Assembly (NCBI GenBank): GCA_018065665.1
Contig: JAGHSV010000198.1
Location: forward strand, 1-38,581
Direction: 5' to 3'
From: Candidatus Sodaliphilus aphodohippi
Lineage (GTDB): Bacteria > Bacteroidota > Bacteroidia > Bacteroidales > Muribaculaceae
Length of the DNA stretch: 38,581 nucleotides
Shown: in pieces, positions 25,684 through 34,350 of the stretch
Layout of the letters: each line of letters opens with the position of its first letter
How positions within the stretch are numbered: position 1 is the stretch's first letter
Made by a program: the position numbers and the translations under genes
The notes under the pieces: generated by a model
Databases searched by the model: none
What the model was told of the DNA's origin: nothing
The model's input: the letters and a program-made list of their open reading frames with translations, nothing else

Positions 25684-26523
25684 TTAAAGTTCCTCAAACT
25701 GATTCACAATTTCCTTCATCACGAAAGTCATGACAGGCTGGGCACCGGCCGCCGCTTTCTGAACCTCCTCGTGAGAGACCTCCTCGACAACGCCCTCAAC
25801 GCCAAGGTCGGTGATGACCGACATGCCAAACACCTCAATGCCGCTGTGACGGGCAACAATGACCTCGGGCACAGTGCTCATTCCCACAGCATCGCCGCCA
25901 ATACGCCAGAAGAAGCGGTACTCGGCCGGGGTTTCAAAAGTCGGTCCCTGGGTGCCAACGTAAACACCCTCAACAAGACGGATGTTGTTGTCTTTGGCAA
26001 TTTGTCTCGCCTTGTCAATGAGACGTGCGCTGTAGGCATCGCCCATTGCCGGGAAACGCGGTCCAAGTTCATTATAGTTCTTGCCACGCAAGGGATGGTC
26101 GGGGAACAGGTTAATGTGGTCAGTGATAATCATCACGTCGCCGATTCTGAAATTAGGGTTCATGCCACCCGCTGCATTGGAAACAAAGAGAGTCTTAATG
26201 CCAATGGCCTTCATAACCCTGACGGGGAAAGTCGACTCCTTCATGGAGTAGCCCTCATAATAATGGAAACGTCCCTGCATTGCCATGACATACTTGTTGC
26301 CAAGGTTACCAAAGATGAGACGCCCCGCATGACCTTCAACAGTAGATACGGGGAAATTGGGGATTTCCTCATAGGGGATAGACATTTTTATGTCGATGTG
26401 GCCGACGAGTTCACCAAGACCGGTGCCAAGAATGATTGCAGTTTTGGGCATCACGCCAACCTTATCGATGAGGAATCTTGCGGTTTCATTGATTCTCTCA
26501 AGCCAATTAATTTCTTGATTCAT
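25684..26523 (-). CDS. Purine nucleoside phosphorylase I
   Basis: A 279-residue trimeric-type PNP. Signatures are ILGTGLGELVGHI (phosphate site), VEGHAGRLIFG, MQGRFHYYEGYSM, FVSNAAGGMNPNFRIGDVMIITDHINLF and YVGTQGPTFETPAEYRF with the base-binding Glu. VGMSTVPEVIVARH follows. It cleaves inosine or guanosine with phosphate to base and ribose-1-phosphate in purine salvage. It sits between lpxK and thiL in one operon. Confidence 0.95.
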   Translation of the reverse strand: MNQEINWLERINETARFLIDKVGVMPKTAIILGTGLGELVGHIDIKMSIPYEEIPNFPVSTVEGHAGRLIFGNLGNKYVMAMQGRFHYYEGYSMKESTFPVRVMKAIGIKTLFVSNAAGGMNPNFRIGDVMIITDHINLFPDHPLRGKNYNELGPRFPAMGDAYSARLIDKARQIAKDNNIRLVEGVYVGTQGPTFETPAEYRFFWRIGGDAVGMSTVPEVIVARHSGIEVFGMSVITDLGVEGVVEEVSHEEVQKAAAGAQPVMTFVMKEIVNQFEEL

Positions 26524-26575
26524 AAGTTAGGTATAGTTAAATATTGATATTAAAATCGAGTGAATGACCTTAGTT

Positions 26576-27682
26576 TTATTCCTTTATGCGCTTAACGACC
26601 TCGCTGATGAAGTCACCATTATTGGACAGGAACCCCACCTTAATGGGGATATAATAGATGACACTCCTCATAGCAGGCGGATAATATGGATTGTTCACGA
26701 TTCGGACCGAATCTTTCTCGGTGGTAACAATAAACTTGCGGTTTCCCGGCAATTTATCGAAAACATTGAAAATATCGTCAAAATCGCTACGCGTGAAATA
26801 ATGATGGTCATAGTAATGCATCACCTTCACCGTGGCGCTGAACTGCCTCAGGTACTTAACAAATGGTTTGGCATTGGCAATGCCCGTAACACACAGCACC
26901 GTGTCGTCGGACTGCAGCCATGTCAGCGACGGTAGAGAAGGATTGGGTACAGGGAACACCGGCACGGGGTCGGCATACCTGATATTAGAGTAGAACAGCC
27001 CCTGAGCGGGGAACAGGTCAAGAGTTTCCTGAACCATACGCACCTCAACGGGAGAGATGTTATTGGCACACTTTGTGACAACAACAATATCGCACTGCAT
27101 CAACCTGCTCTTGGGTTCTCTAAGGGTTCCCAACGGGAGCAGTTTGTCATTTTCGGGCAAACGTCCGTGGTCAACGAGGACAATGTTCACCTTTGGTTTT
27201 ACATACCGGTGCTGGAACGCATCGTCAAGAATAAACAAGTCGATTTCGGGGTTCAGACGCATCATTTCACGTATGCCCTTACGGCGATTCTCGCACACGG
27301 CAAGCGTAATCAAGCCGTTAAACTTGTGGTAAATCTGGTAAGGTTCGTCACCGATATCTCGAGGCGACAGCGAGTCGGTCGCCAAAATAAAACCCTTTGT
27401 CGAGCGTTTGTACCCCCGGCTGAGAACACCAATCTTGTAGGTTCCGCACAACGAGTCAATCAAATACTCGACATGAGGAGTCTTTCCGGTACCTCCGACA
27501 GTAATGTTGCCCACCGAGATGATTGGCACATCAAACTGCTCCTGCGGCAACAAGCCTATATTAAATGCAGTGTTTCGCAACCACACACCGGCACCATAGA
27601 GCCACGAGAACGGGGTCAATATGGCGTCGACAATTGCCTTGCGCTGCTGTTTATTCAATATTTTGGTGAAATCAATCATCAA
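26576..27682 (-). CDS. lpxK: Tetraacyldisaccharide 4'-kinase
   Basis: 368 residues. LpxK adds the 4'-phosphate to the lipid A precursor at the inner face of the cytoplasmic membrane. The late P-loop is typical (SVGNITVGGTGKTPHVEYLI, about residues 56-75). DIGDEPYQIYHKF, LDDAFQHRYVKP, VLVDHGRLPENDKLLPLGTLREPKSRL and TTEKDSVRI complete the family pattern. Start is Met1 or Met2 (MMIDF). It is 32 bp downstream of sppA. Confidence 0.95.
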   Translation of the reverse strand: MMIDFTKILNKQQRKAIVDAILTPFSWLYGAGVWLRNTAFNIGLLPQEQFDVPIISVGNITVGGTGKTPHVEYLIDSLCGTYKIGVLSRGYKRSTKGFILATDSLSPRDIGDEPYQIYHKFNGLITLAVCENRRKGIREMMRLNPEIDLFILDDAFQHRYVKPKVNIVLVDHGRLPENDKLLPLGTLREPKSRLMQCDIVVVTKCANNISPVEVRMVQETLDLFPAQGLFYSNIRYADPVPVFPVPNPSLPSLTWLQSDDTVLCVTGIANAKPFVKYLRQFSATVKVMHYYDHHYFTRSDFDDIFNVFDKLPGNRKFIVTTEKDSVRIVNNPYYPPAMRSVIYYIPIKVGFLSNNGDFISEVVKRIKE

Positions 27683-27714
27683 TAATGATTTTCAAATAAT
27701 AGTGTTATTAGCGA

Positions 27715-29496
27715 TTACTCTATTTCAGACTGCTCCATCAGGCAAAGCACCCTTTCACGCCCCATGATGCGCAACAGTTGCTTGTGGTATTCATACATGA
27801 ATCCCATATCGCGGGCGAGCCTTGACTCATACATGTCCATCATGTAAGCGCCAAACATATTGCGCCAGTCGCTGTGCAATGACGGGCAGTTCATAGTAGT
27901 ATAGTCACCATCCTTCAATTTAGCCTTGCCAGCCACCCATTTAACGGCAGATTCAAGATTGCCCAATTCATCAACCAGTCCTATGCTCTTGGCCGAACAG
28001 GCATCCCACACGCGTCCCTGCGCAATGGACTTAATCGAGTCCTGTGACAGATGACGTCCGTCGGCACACCTGCGGGTGAACAGTTCATATCCATCATTAA
28101 CAGTCTGCTGCATAGCGGCAGTCTGGGCCGGCGTCAGCCTCTTCAGCATCGCGCCCATATCGGCATTCTCGTGTGTCTTGACAATGCCATAATTAACACC
28201 CAGTTTATCGTGAATAAGAGTCTCGGCACACGGGATCACACCGAAGATGCCTATGCTGCCTGTGATGGTTGTGGGCTCGGCAAAAATGCGCTGTGCACCG
28301 CAAGACATGTAGTAACCTCCCGAAGCCGCATAGTCGCCCATCGAGACTGCCACGGGTTTGCCGCTCTTCTTGAAATCCTCTACGGCCTTCCACATCTGCT
28401 CAGAGCCAAATGCGCTACCACCCGGCGAGTTAACACGCAGCACAAGCCCCTTGACGTCATCGTCGTCAATCAGTTCTTGTATGGTTTCGACAATTTCCTC
28501 GCTATTAATGCCCGTACTGCCGCCAACCGGTCCTGCCTGGGCATCAATCTCACCCACTGCATATAACACGGCAATCTTATTTCCGCTTGACACAGTCTCC
28601 TGGTCATCGGCGATATCTGAGGGGCAAACCATATTAAGGTCTTCGTCATCTTCAATATCAAGTTTTTGCTTCAGATTGTCCTCAAACTCGGTGCGATAGC
28701 ACAATTTGTCAACGATGCGGAACTTGACCAGCGTATCGGCTGCCGCCACTGCAAGCACCCCGTCAACAATGCCGTTCAGTTCAGTGGCATTCATCTTTCG
28801 GGAGATTGCCATGCTATCAGACATGGATTTCCAGATACTGCCCAGGTAGTGTTCCTGCTGCAAACGGTTGGCCTCGCTCATCGTATCGACCAAATAGGGT
28901 TCGACCGCACTCTTGAAAGCGCCCACCCTCACGACCTGCATCTCAATGCCGGCCTTGTCCAGCAGTTTCTTGAAATAGGGGGTCACACTTGCAAGTCCAT
29001 GCAGGTCAACACTGCCCACCGGGTTCAGGAACAAACTGTCGGCAACGCTGGCAATATAGTAATCGGTTTGGGAGTAATTGTCACCGTAGGCATAAATAAA
29101 TTTGCCCGAGGATTTGAACGAATTCAGCGCATTGCGCAGCGTGGTGGCCGTCGCGGCACCTGCCCCACAACCGTTACAATCAATCACAATCCCCTTGATG
29201 TCATCGTTTTCCTTTGCCTTCTCAATGGCATCGAGGAGCACGTTGAGACTGGGTGTCTGCTCAAAATCGCTGTTAAGTATTGCCATCATGTCAACCGGCG
29301 TTGAGCCCGAACGCTCATCGATGCCCCCGGACAGGTCAATGCACAGAAGTGTTTTATCGGTAACATTAGCCGATTTGGATGCTCCCATGCCAATCACGGC
29401 AAAACTGAATATAATCGAAGTGATGCACATCAAAATCAATGCAAGCCACACGCCCACGAACGATCCACACACCACAAGCAAAAACTTTTTCATCAT
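27715..29496 (-). CDS. sppA: Signal peptide peptidase SppA, 67K type
   Basis: 593 residues with an N-terminal membrane anchor (residues 5-38) and two ClpP-like domains. The catalytic dyad is split as in E. coli SppA: Lys195 in the first domain (VGAFKSAVEPY) and Ser392 in the second (GDYAASGGYYMSC). E. coli uses Lys209 and Ser409. It degrades cleaved signal peptides at the periplasmic face of the inner membrane. It heads the sppA-lpxK-PNP-thiL operon. A strong hairpin lies between its apparent promoter and its start, as described separately. Confidence 0.94.
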   Translation of the reverse strand: MMKKFLLVVCGSFVGVWLALILMCITSIIFSFAVIGMGASKSANVTDKTLLCIDLSGGIDERSGSTPVDMMAILNSDFEQTPSLNVLLDAIEKAKENDDIKGIVIDCNGCGAGAATATTLRNALNSFKSSGKFIYAYGDNYSQTDYYIASVADSLFLNPVGSVDLHGLASVTPYFKKLLDKAGIEMQVVRVGAFKSAVEPYLVDTMSEANRLQQEHYLGSIWKSMSDSMAISRKMNATELNGIVDGVLAVAAADTLVKFRIVDKLCYRTEFEDNLKQKLDIEDDEDLNMVCPSDIADDQETVSSGNKIAVLYAVGEIDAQAGPVGGSTGINSEEIVETIQELIDDDDVKGLVLRVNSPGGSAFGSEQMWKAVEDFKKSGKPVAVSMGDYAASGGYYMSCGAQRIFAEPTTITGSIGIFGVIPCAETLIHDKLGVNYGIVKTHENADMGAMLKRLTPAQTAAMQQTVNDGYELFTRRCADGRHLSQDSIKSIAQGRVWDACSAKSIGLVDELGNLESAVKWVAGKAKLKDGDYTTMNCPSLHSDWRNMFGAYMMDMYESRLARDMGFMYEYHKQLLRIMGRERVLCLMEQSEIE

Positions 29497-29534
29497 AAGG
29501 CAAACACGCTTATTTTTATATTCTATTAAAAATC

Positions 29535-29590
29535 AAAAAGTTATCTTGACAAAAGCATCATTTTGGTTAGCTGATGCAATTGTCAAGATA
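29535..29590 (-). terminator. Strong hairpin with T-run between the CPBP gene and sppA
   Basis: 19-nt arms (29590-29572 and 29560-29542) match in 17 positions around an 11-nt loop and are followed on the minus strand by ACTTTTTGATTTTT. It should end the CPBP protease gene, whose stop is 24 bp upstream. Confidence 0.75.
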
Positions 29591-29598
29591 CAAAGTTA
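29591..29598 (-). promoter_or_regulatory. Apparent -7 element upstream of sppA
   Basis: TAACTTTG on the minus strand. A transcript started here would enter the hairpin at 29590 immediately, so this is either an attenuated sppA promoter or a chance match. A second, weaker match (TAACTTTT) lies downstream of the hairpin. Confidence 0.4.
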
Positions 29599-29613
29599 TA
29601 TAATTATTTATAA

Positions 29614-30474
29614 TTATTGTCGGTTTTCGACGATTTTTTTTGAAAAAAATTGCTTGGCAACGACAATCAATGCAATTGTTGCACCTGCACTTGCCAGAGC
29701 AAGCCACGGCGAATCCACCCCGATGCGGTCAACAGCGTCCATGTGGTTAACACCGGCATGCCCCATATAGCTGCACACGACAGCCATACTGTTATTCAGA
29801 GTGTGGGCAATGACAGGCACCCACAACGAACGGGACCACACCATAAGATAACCGAACCACGCCCCGAGCAGCATTCGGGGCACAAAACCGAAAAACTGAA
29901 AATGTATGGCACTGAAAATGATTGCAGTTGTCCACACCATCACATGATAATGCCCGCGTTGCAGCAGGGTGACCAAAATGCCGCCACGGAAAAACATCTC
30001 CTCACTCAAGCCGGCCATCACCCCGACCACCATCAAAATCACAATCAAGCGCGGTATATTGTCACAATCAAGCAACTCCTTCGTCATGTTTGCGGCAGCA
30101 TCCTCGGCCTGTCTCATGGCCTGTTCAATCCCGCTCATGGATTGAGGCAGATGCACACTGCTGTTCCAATCGGTAACCCAATTCATCGCAGGTATCGACA
30201 CCAGGGCGACAGCCACAACCATAGCCAGCGCAAATGCTGACGGTGCCTTGCCGAGATACATTCTTTTCCACCACCCCCCTTTTGCCATCAGCCAAGCAAG
30301 AATAATTGCCGGAAGTATAAAAGCAAATACGTCCTGCGCAATCAGCACCACCTCAACCGGCACCTGCAACGGCAGCACCTGCAGTGCCGAAGAAACCAAA
30401 ATTCCGCCAAATGACAAAAGCAGCAAAATCAGCAACTGCCAGGAGTGCGACAAACCCCGAAAATTATTATTCAT
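29614..30474 (-). CDS. CPBP-family intramembrane glutamic endopeptidase
   Basis: 286 residues with about eight hydrophobic segments. The Abi/CAAX-protease motifs are intact: motif 1 GLSEEMFFRGG (Glu158, Glu159, Arg163), motif 2 FSAIHFQFFGFVPR (His191), and motif 3 VIAHTLNNS (His224, Asn228). Members include Rce1-like CAAX proteases and bacteriocin-immunity proteins, and the bacterial substrates are mostly unknown. A leader of about 140 nt with paired elements precedes the gene. Confidence 0.88.
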   Translation of the reverse strand: MNNNFRGLSHSWQLLILLLLSFGGILVSSALQVLPLQVPVEVVLIAQDVFAFILPAIILAWLMAKGGWWKRMYLGKAPSAFALAMVVAVALVSIPAMNWVTDWNSSVHLPQSMSGIEQAMRQAEDAAANMTKELLDCDNIPRLIVILMVVGVMAGLSEEMFFRGGILVTLLQRGHYHVMVWTTAIIFSAIHFQFFGFVPRMLLGAWFGYLMVWSRSLWVPVIAHTLNNSMAVVCSYMGHAGVNHMDAVDRIGVDSPWLALASAGATIALIVVAKQFFSKKIVENRQ

Positions 30475-30518
30475 TCCTTAATTACGCAACACAAATATGT
30501 GGTTAACCTGTTAATTAT

Positions 30519-30610
30519 CGGGCAACTGACATTGCCCGGGGTTTAGCCATGCCGGAAGATTCGCTTACCTCAGTGTTGCTATTAGAAGACAAGCAGAATA
30601 CTGGCATGAC
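30519..30610 (-). other. Structured 5' leader of the CPBP protease gene
   Basis: On the minus strand the leader contains GTCATGCC (30610-30603) able to pair with GGCATGGC (30553-30546), one G-U pair. A hairpin CGGGCAA/TTGCCCG (30538-30519) comes closer to the start. I do not recognise a known riboswitch class. Confidence 0.4.
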
Positions 30611-30614
30611 GCGG

Positions 30615-30622
30615 CAAAAGTA
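30615..30622 (-). promoter_or_regulatory. -7 element of the CPBP protease gene
   Basis: TACTTTTG on the minus strand matches TAnnTTTG and implies the long leader. No -33 TTTG is seen at the expected place. Confidence 0.45.
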
Positions 30623-30720
30623 CAAATAAAATCGTGAAAAGCGACTATATGCACTTTAAAAAATATCAAAATCACTCCAGCGACAATTATCAGAACAGGC
30701 GGCAGAACGGACAACCACCC

Positions 30721-32031
30721 CTATTCAGGGCTTGACAGAAAAGACCTGATTTTACCCACTATTTCGCTGCGCGTACCACTGTCAAAATCAGCGATTTTGA
30801 CATGATGACCAGCACCCGGCAACACATAGCGGCAAAGGTTGTCTCCGTTAGCATACTCTTCACCAACGCCCACAAATGACCAGGGGTCATTACCCCCATA
30901 AATAAAAATGCACTGTGCATCGGTGCTACGCAGAAACGCATCAACCTTGTCGTGCACCGCCGTAGAGAAAGTGTCGGGGAATCCTGCCGGCACATACAAA
31001 TAGCGCAGATAGTCATTAACGATATTGTCATCGACAACCATCAGGTCCTTTACGCCCTCGGTGCAGAACGAGAAATGGCCAAGCTCGGCGTATGCCTGAA
31101 TGTAGTACTTGTTGACATCGTAGGCAGCATCCCACGCCTCGGGACCATCCAAGTCAATGATGTAGTTGAAAATCTCATCATCAGATGCCGCGAGCGAAGG
31201 CATCGCTTCGAAGTCATAAGAAAACATCCATGCCGCCACCTGCCAGTCCAAGACATGGAAATCCCACAACTGGCGGGCAGGCAACGGAAGTTTGATGCCC
31301 GACGCCTCAGCCACCGAGTCAAATTTGGAAGCCATCGCATCACGCCGGCGCAGTGCCTCGCGCATGAATGCAGTCAATTTTGCCCTCTGCCCTGCCGTGC
31401 CGATGGTCTCGGCCAAAGCCTTGGCGGCCCTTGAGTCATAGCGTTCACGGCATAGCGGTGTGCCATAGGTGACGGTGACATCAACATCGTTCGGGTACCA
31501 GGCCTGATAGGCGTTACTTGCCAGCCCGCTCTTGCTGACTCCGGTCGAAATCCATTTGCCGCCGAGCAGCATTTTTAGCGAAGTAACAACCTCGTGGAGG
31601 TCATCACAGCAGTTGTCGGCATTCATATAGCGATATTCGGGGTCGTCCACGGTCGATTCTCCGAAATACCTGTGCTCGACCACGATTTGGTTTGCCCCAA
31701 ACATCGGCACCAGTTCCTGTTCCTTCTCGGCATCAAAGGCATAATACCCCTCGGTCACAAGGACATTGAGGCTGTCGGTGTTGTTAAGCATCACATACAC
31801 AAGCTGGTCATAAGTTCCCGCCGACGGGTTGTCGTGGTCAACAGGCTGTCTGAAGAACACCTTGTAACGCTCCTTGAACGCGCCCGGACCCTGGGCTGTC
31901 ACAGAGACCACATTGGGCAGACTCCGGAGTTTTTCTTCAAACGACTCGGGGCTGTCAATGAAATCATCAGAACAAGACATCGAGCAAATCGCAGTGATGA
32001 TTAACAGAAAACACAAATGGATATGCCTCAT
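30721..32031 (-). CDS. S37-type prolyl aminopeptidase, probable lipoprotein
   Basis: 436 residues. The N-terminal signal ends at a probable lipid-modified Cys20 (CSMSC, then SDD), so the protein is likely surface-anchored or periplasmic. The alpha/beta hydrolase domain resembles peptidase family S37 (prolyl tri/tetrapeptidyl aminopeptidase): FFRQPVDHDNP, VVEHRYFGES and the nucleophile motif STGVSKSG with Ser166. GGNDPWSFVG (catalytic Asp) and GAGHHVKIAD (catalytic His) follow. Ser168 stands where the family usually has Gly. A role in peptide scavenging is likely. Confidence 0.82.
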   Translation of the reverse strand: MRHIHLCFLLIITAICSMSCSDDFIDSPESFEEKLRSLPNVVSVTAQGPGAFKERYKVFFRQPVDHDNPSAGTYDQLVYVMLNNTDSLNVLVTEGYYAFDAEKEQELVPMFGANQIVVEHRYFGESTVDDPEYRYMNADNCCDDLHEVVTSLKMLLGGKWISTGVSKSGLASNAYQAWYPNDVDVTVTYGTPLCRERYDSRAAKALAETIGTAGQRAKLTAFMREALRRRDAMASKFDSVAEASGIKLPLPARQLWDFHVLDWQVAAWMFSYDFEAMPSLAASDDEIFNYIIDLDGPEAWDAAYDVNKYYIQAYAELGHFSFCTEGVKDLMVVDDNIVNDYLRYLYVPAGFPDTFSTAVHDKVDAFLRSTDAQCIFIYGGNDPWSFVGVGEEYANGDNLCRYVLPGAGHHVKIADFDSGTRSEIVGKIRSFLSSPE

Positions 32032-32051
32032 TATAAAATGCTATTTTTCTG

Positions 32052-32059
32052 CAAAATTA
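32052..32059 (-). promoter_or_regulatory. -7 element of the S37 peptidase gene
   Basis: TAATTTTG on the minus strand, 20 bp before the ATG at 32031. A TTTG lies only 15 bp further upstream, so the -33 box is uncertain. Confidence 0.5.
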
Positions 32060-32161
32060 ATAAAAATCCCTCTACAAACGACATAGCATAAGCCCAAAAG
32101 AGTGAGACAATCCCAAACAGGGCGATTTTTTTGTGCAGTAAAGCAAATTGTGCCTGAAATA

Positions 32162-32193
32162 TTTGCCGAGCAGAAGTTTTTTCCATAACTTTG
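32162..32193 (+). promoter_or_regulatory. patB promoter
   Basis: The -33 TTTG (32162-32165), a 20-bp spacer and the -7 TAACTTTG (32186-32193). The leader to the ATG at 32253 is about 50 nt. Confidence 0.8.
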
Positions 32194-32252
32194 TTGAAAA
32201 ATCAATGGCGACCTGCGCCACAACATTGACCAAATAACACTTTCAAAACTAA

Positions 32253-33446
32253 ATGAAACAATTTGATTTTGACCAAATCATTGAGCGCCGGGGCTCACAT
32301 GCGATTAAGCAAGACTGCCTGATGGAAGAGTTCGGGCGTGAAGACCTGCTGCCGTTATGGATAGCCGATATGGACTTTGCGGTATGCCCCGAAATCACCC
32401 GGGTTCTCACCGAACGCATTGCCTCGCACCCTATTTATGGCTACGCCGAGCAGCATGCCAGTTATTGGCAATCAATAATCGACTGGCAAGCCCGACGCAA
32501 CAACTTCCATTTTACAGCCGATGAGGTCAGGTACATACCCGGTATAGTGACCGGTTTCGGGTTTGCCCTTAACCACTTCACCAAGCCGGGCGATAAAGTC
32601 GTTATCCAAGAGCCCGTATATCACCCCTTCCGGAGGCTAACCGAGGGCAATGGCAGAACAATAGTGAACAATGCGCTAATTGAAACCGATGACGGCATGT
32701 ACCGCATGGATTTTGACGGGCTTGAAAAAATCTTTGCCACCGAGGCCCCCGTCATGATGGTTCTCTGCAATCCGCACAATCCGGTTGGGATATCCTGGTC
32801 GGCCGAAACCCTTCGCGAGGTTGCAAGATTGTCAAAAAAATACAATGTCGTCGTATTCAGCGACGAGATACACAGCGACCTCATGCTCTACGGGCACAAG
32901 CACACCACATTTGCCACCGTCAGCGATGATGCAGCCGAGGTAGCAGTCACCTTTGGTGCTCCGAGCAAAACATTCAACATCGCCGGTTTCAAGAGTTCAT
33001 GGTGTGTAATACAAAACCCCAAACTAAGAGACCCCTTCTTCAATTGGCTTGACGTCAACGAGTTCAACAGTTCAAACTTCGTTTCAATCATTGCAGCAGA
33101 AGTCGCATACAACCAGGGCGAGGAGTGGCTGGCACAATGCATCAAATACCTTGAAGGCAATATCGACTTCATGGCCCAATACTGCGACCGCAACATCCCT
33201 GGCATTCGGGTAATCAAACCACAGGCCTCATTCCTTGTTTGGCTCGACTGCTCGAAACTTGGCCTTCAACACGAAGAACTGGCCAACATGATGGTAAACG
33301 AGGCTCGCCTCGCACTGAATGACGGAGCGATGTTCGGCACCGCCGGCCTGCAGCATTTCCGCGTCAACGCCGGTGAACCGCGAGCGGTAATTGCCGAGGC
33401 GATGAAGCGACTTGAACAGGCAGTGTTAAAGTTAAAGCAACACTGA
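32253..33446 (+). CDS. patB: PatB/MalY-family PLP-dependent C-S lyase or aminotransferase
   Basis: A 397-residue fold-type I PLP enzyme. Conserved blocks are RRGSHAIKQD, LPLWIADMDFAVCPEI, YGYAEQHASYWQSIIDWQARR and PGIVTGFGFALNHFTKPGD. They are followed by LCNPHNPVGISW, VVFSDEIHSDLM and APSKTFNIAGFKSSW with the PLP-binding Lys239. Length and motifs fit PatB cystathionine beta-lyases, which release homocysteine, ammonia and pyruvate; some members act as aminotransferases. It probably shares a transcript with the metallophosphoesterase 61 bp downstream. Confidence 0.92.
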   Translation: MKQFDFDQIIERRGSHAIKQDCLMEEFGREDLLPLWIADMDFAVCPEITRVLTERIASHPIYGYAEQHASYWQSIIDWQARRNNFHFTADEVRYIPGIVTGFGFALNHFTKPGDKVVIQEPVYHPFRRLTEGNGRTIVNNALIETDDGMYRMDFDGLEKIFATEAPVMMVLCNPHNPVGISWSAETLREVARLSKKYNVVVFSDEIHSDLMLYGHKHTTFATVSDDAAEVAVTFGAPSKTFNIAGFKSSWCVIQNPKLRDPFFNWLDVNEFNSSNFVSIIAAEVAYNQGEEWLAQCIKYLEGNIDFMAQYCDRNIPGIRVIKPQASFLVWLDCSKLGLQHEELANMMVNEARLALNDGAMFGTAGLQHFRVNAGEPRAVIAEAMKRLEQAVLKLKQH

Positions 33447-33507
33447 ACCAAATGCATTAAGCATTGATTTAAACTTACATAATTATTTTACTGAAATCTA
33501 ATAATTT

Positions 33508-34272
33508 ATGCTAATACAATATGCCTCTGATTTTCACCTTGAATTTCCCCAAAACAGGCAATGGTTAAAGGAGAATCCCCTTGAAGTCAAGGGCGATATA
33601 CTGATACTGTCGGGCGACGTGATGGTGTTAGGGGTTGAAGATTCAATTGCATGCGATTTCCTTGACTGGTGCTCAACAAACTTCAAGCAGACCTATATCG
33701 TGCCCGGCAACCACGAATATTACCACGGCATCGATGTAGCAGATACTTTGTACGCATGGGAAAGGAAACTGAGAGACAATGTGACCTACCTCAACAACCG
33801 CAGCGTCATCATTGGTGATACCGAGTTGTTTTTCACTACATTGTGGACCAAAGTGCCCAAAGAAGACGAGAATATTGTTGAAAAAGTGATGAATGACTGC
33901 CAATTAATACAATACAAAGGCAACCGTCTGCGAGCGTGCGACTTCAACACCATTCACGAAACATGTTTTTCCTGGCTCACGAAGGCACTCCAAGCCTCAA
34001 CCGCCCCGAAGCAGGTTGTAGTGACACATCACTGCCCCGTCCAGGTTGAAGATCCAAGATACGCCTCAAACGGGCTCACAAAAGCGTTCATCATTCCGCT
34101 CGAGCAATTCATTGCGGACAGCAGCATTAAAGCATGGATATTCGGACACACCCACTATAACGGTGCACGCGGGATGGACATCGGAGGCTGCAAAATTTGC
34201 ACTTGTCAACTGGGATACATACCGGATGTCATCTGTGAAAACTTTATACGTTCGGCTGTGATTGAATTATAG
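33508..34272 (+). CDS. Calcineurin-like metallophosphoesterase
   Basis: 254 residues with the full metal-binding set: SDFHLE (Asp8, His10), SGDV (Asp37), GNHEYY (Asn68, His69), VVTHHCP and FGHTHYNGA. No signal peptide, so cytosolic. The substrate may be a phosphodiester or a nucleotide and cannot be told from sequence. No promoter element is seen in the 61-bp gap after patB. A strong terminator follows. Confidence 0.9.
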   Translation: MLIQYASDFHLEFPQNRQWLKENPLEVKGDILILSGDVMVLGVEDSIACDFLDWCSTNFKQTYIVPGNHEYYHGIDVADTLYAWERKLRDNVTYLNNRSVIIGDTELFFTTLWTKVPKEDENIVEKVMNDCQLIQYKGNRLRACDFNTIHETCFSWLTKALQASTAPKQVVVTHHCPVQVEDPRYASNGLTKAFIIPLEQFIADSSIKAWIFGHTHYNGARGMDIGGCKICTCQLGYIPDVICENFIRSAVIEL

Positions 34273-34293
34273 TTGTCACAATCAAACAAGAAA

Positions 34294-34328
34294 AAACAGG
34301 GTCTGAAAAGCAAATTCAGGCCCTGTTT
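34294..34328. terminator. Bidirectional terminator between convergent genes
   Basis: A 14-bp stem with one G-T pair (AAACAGGGTCTGAA with TTCAGGCCCTGTTT) and a 7-nt loop. Flanking T and A runs serve both strands. Confidence 0.85.
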
Positions 34329-34350
34329 ACATTTGCACATTATACGATAT

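Noticed and set aside
30519-30622. Known riboswitch (TPP, cobalamin, SAM, fluoride) or SRP RNA in the CPBP leader
   Set aside because: I compared it with the remembered core motifs of these classes and found no match; kept only as an unclassified structured leader.
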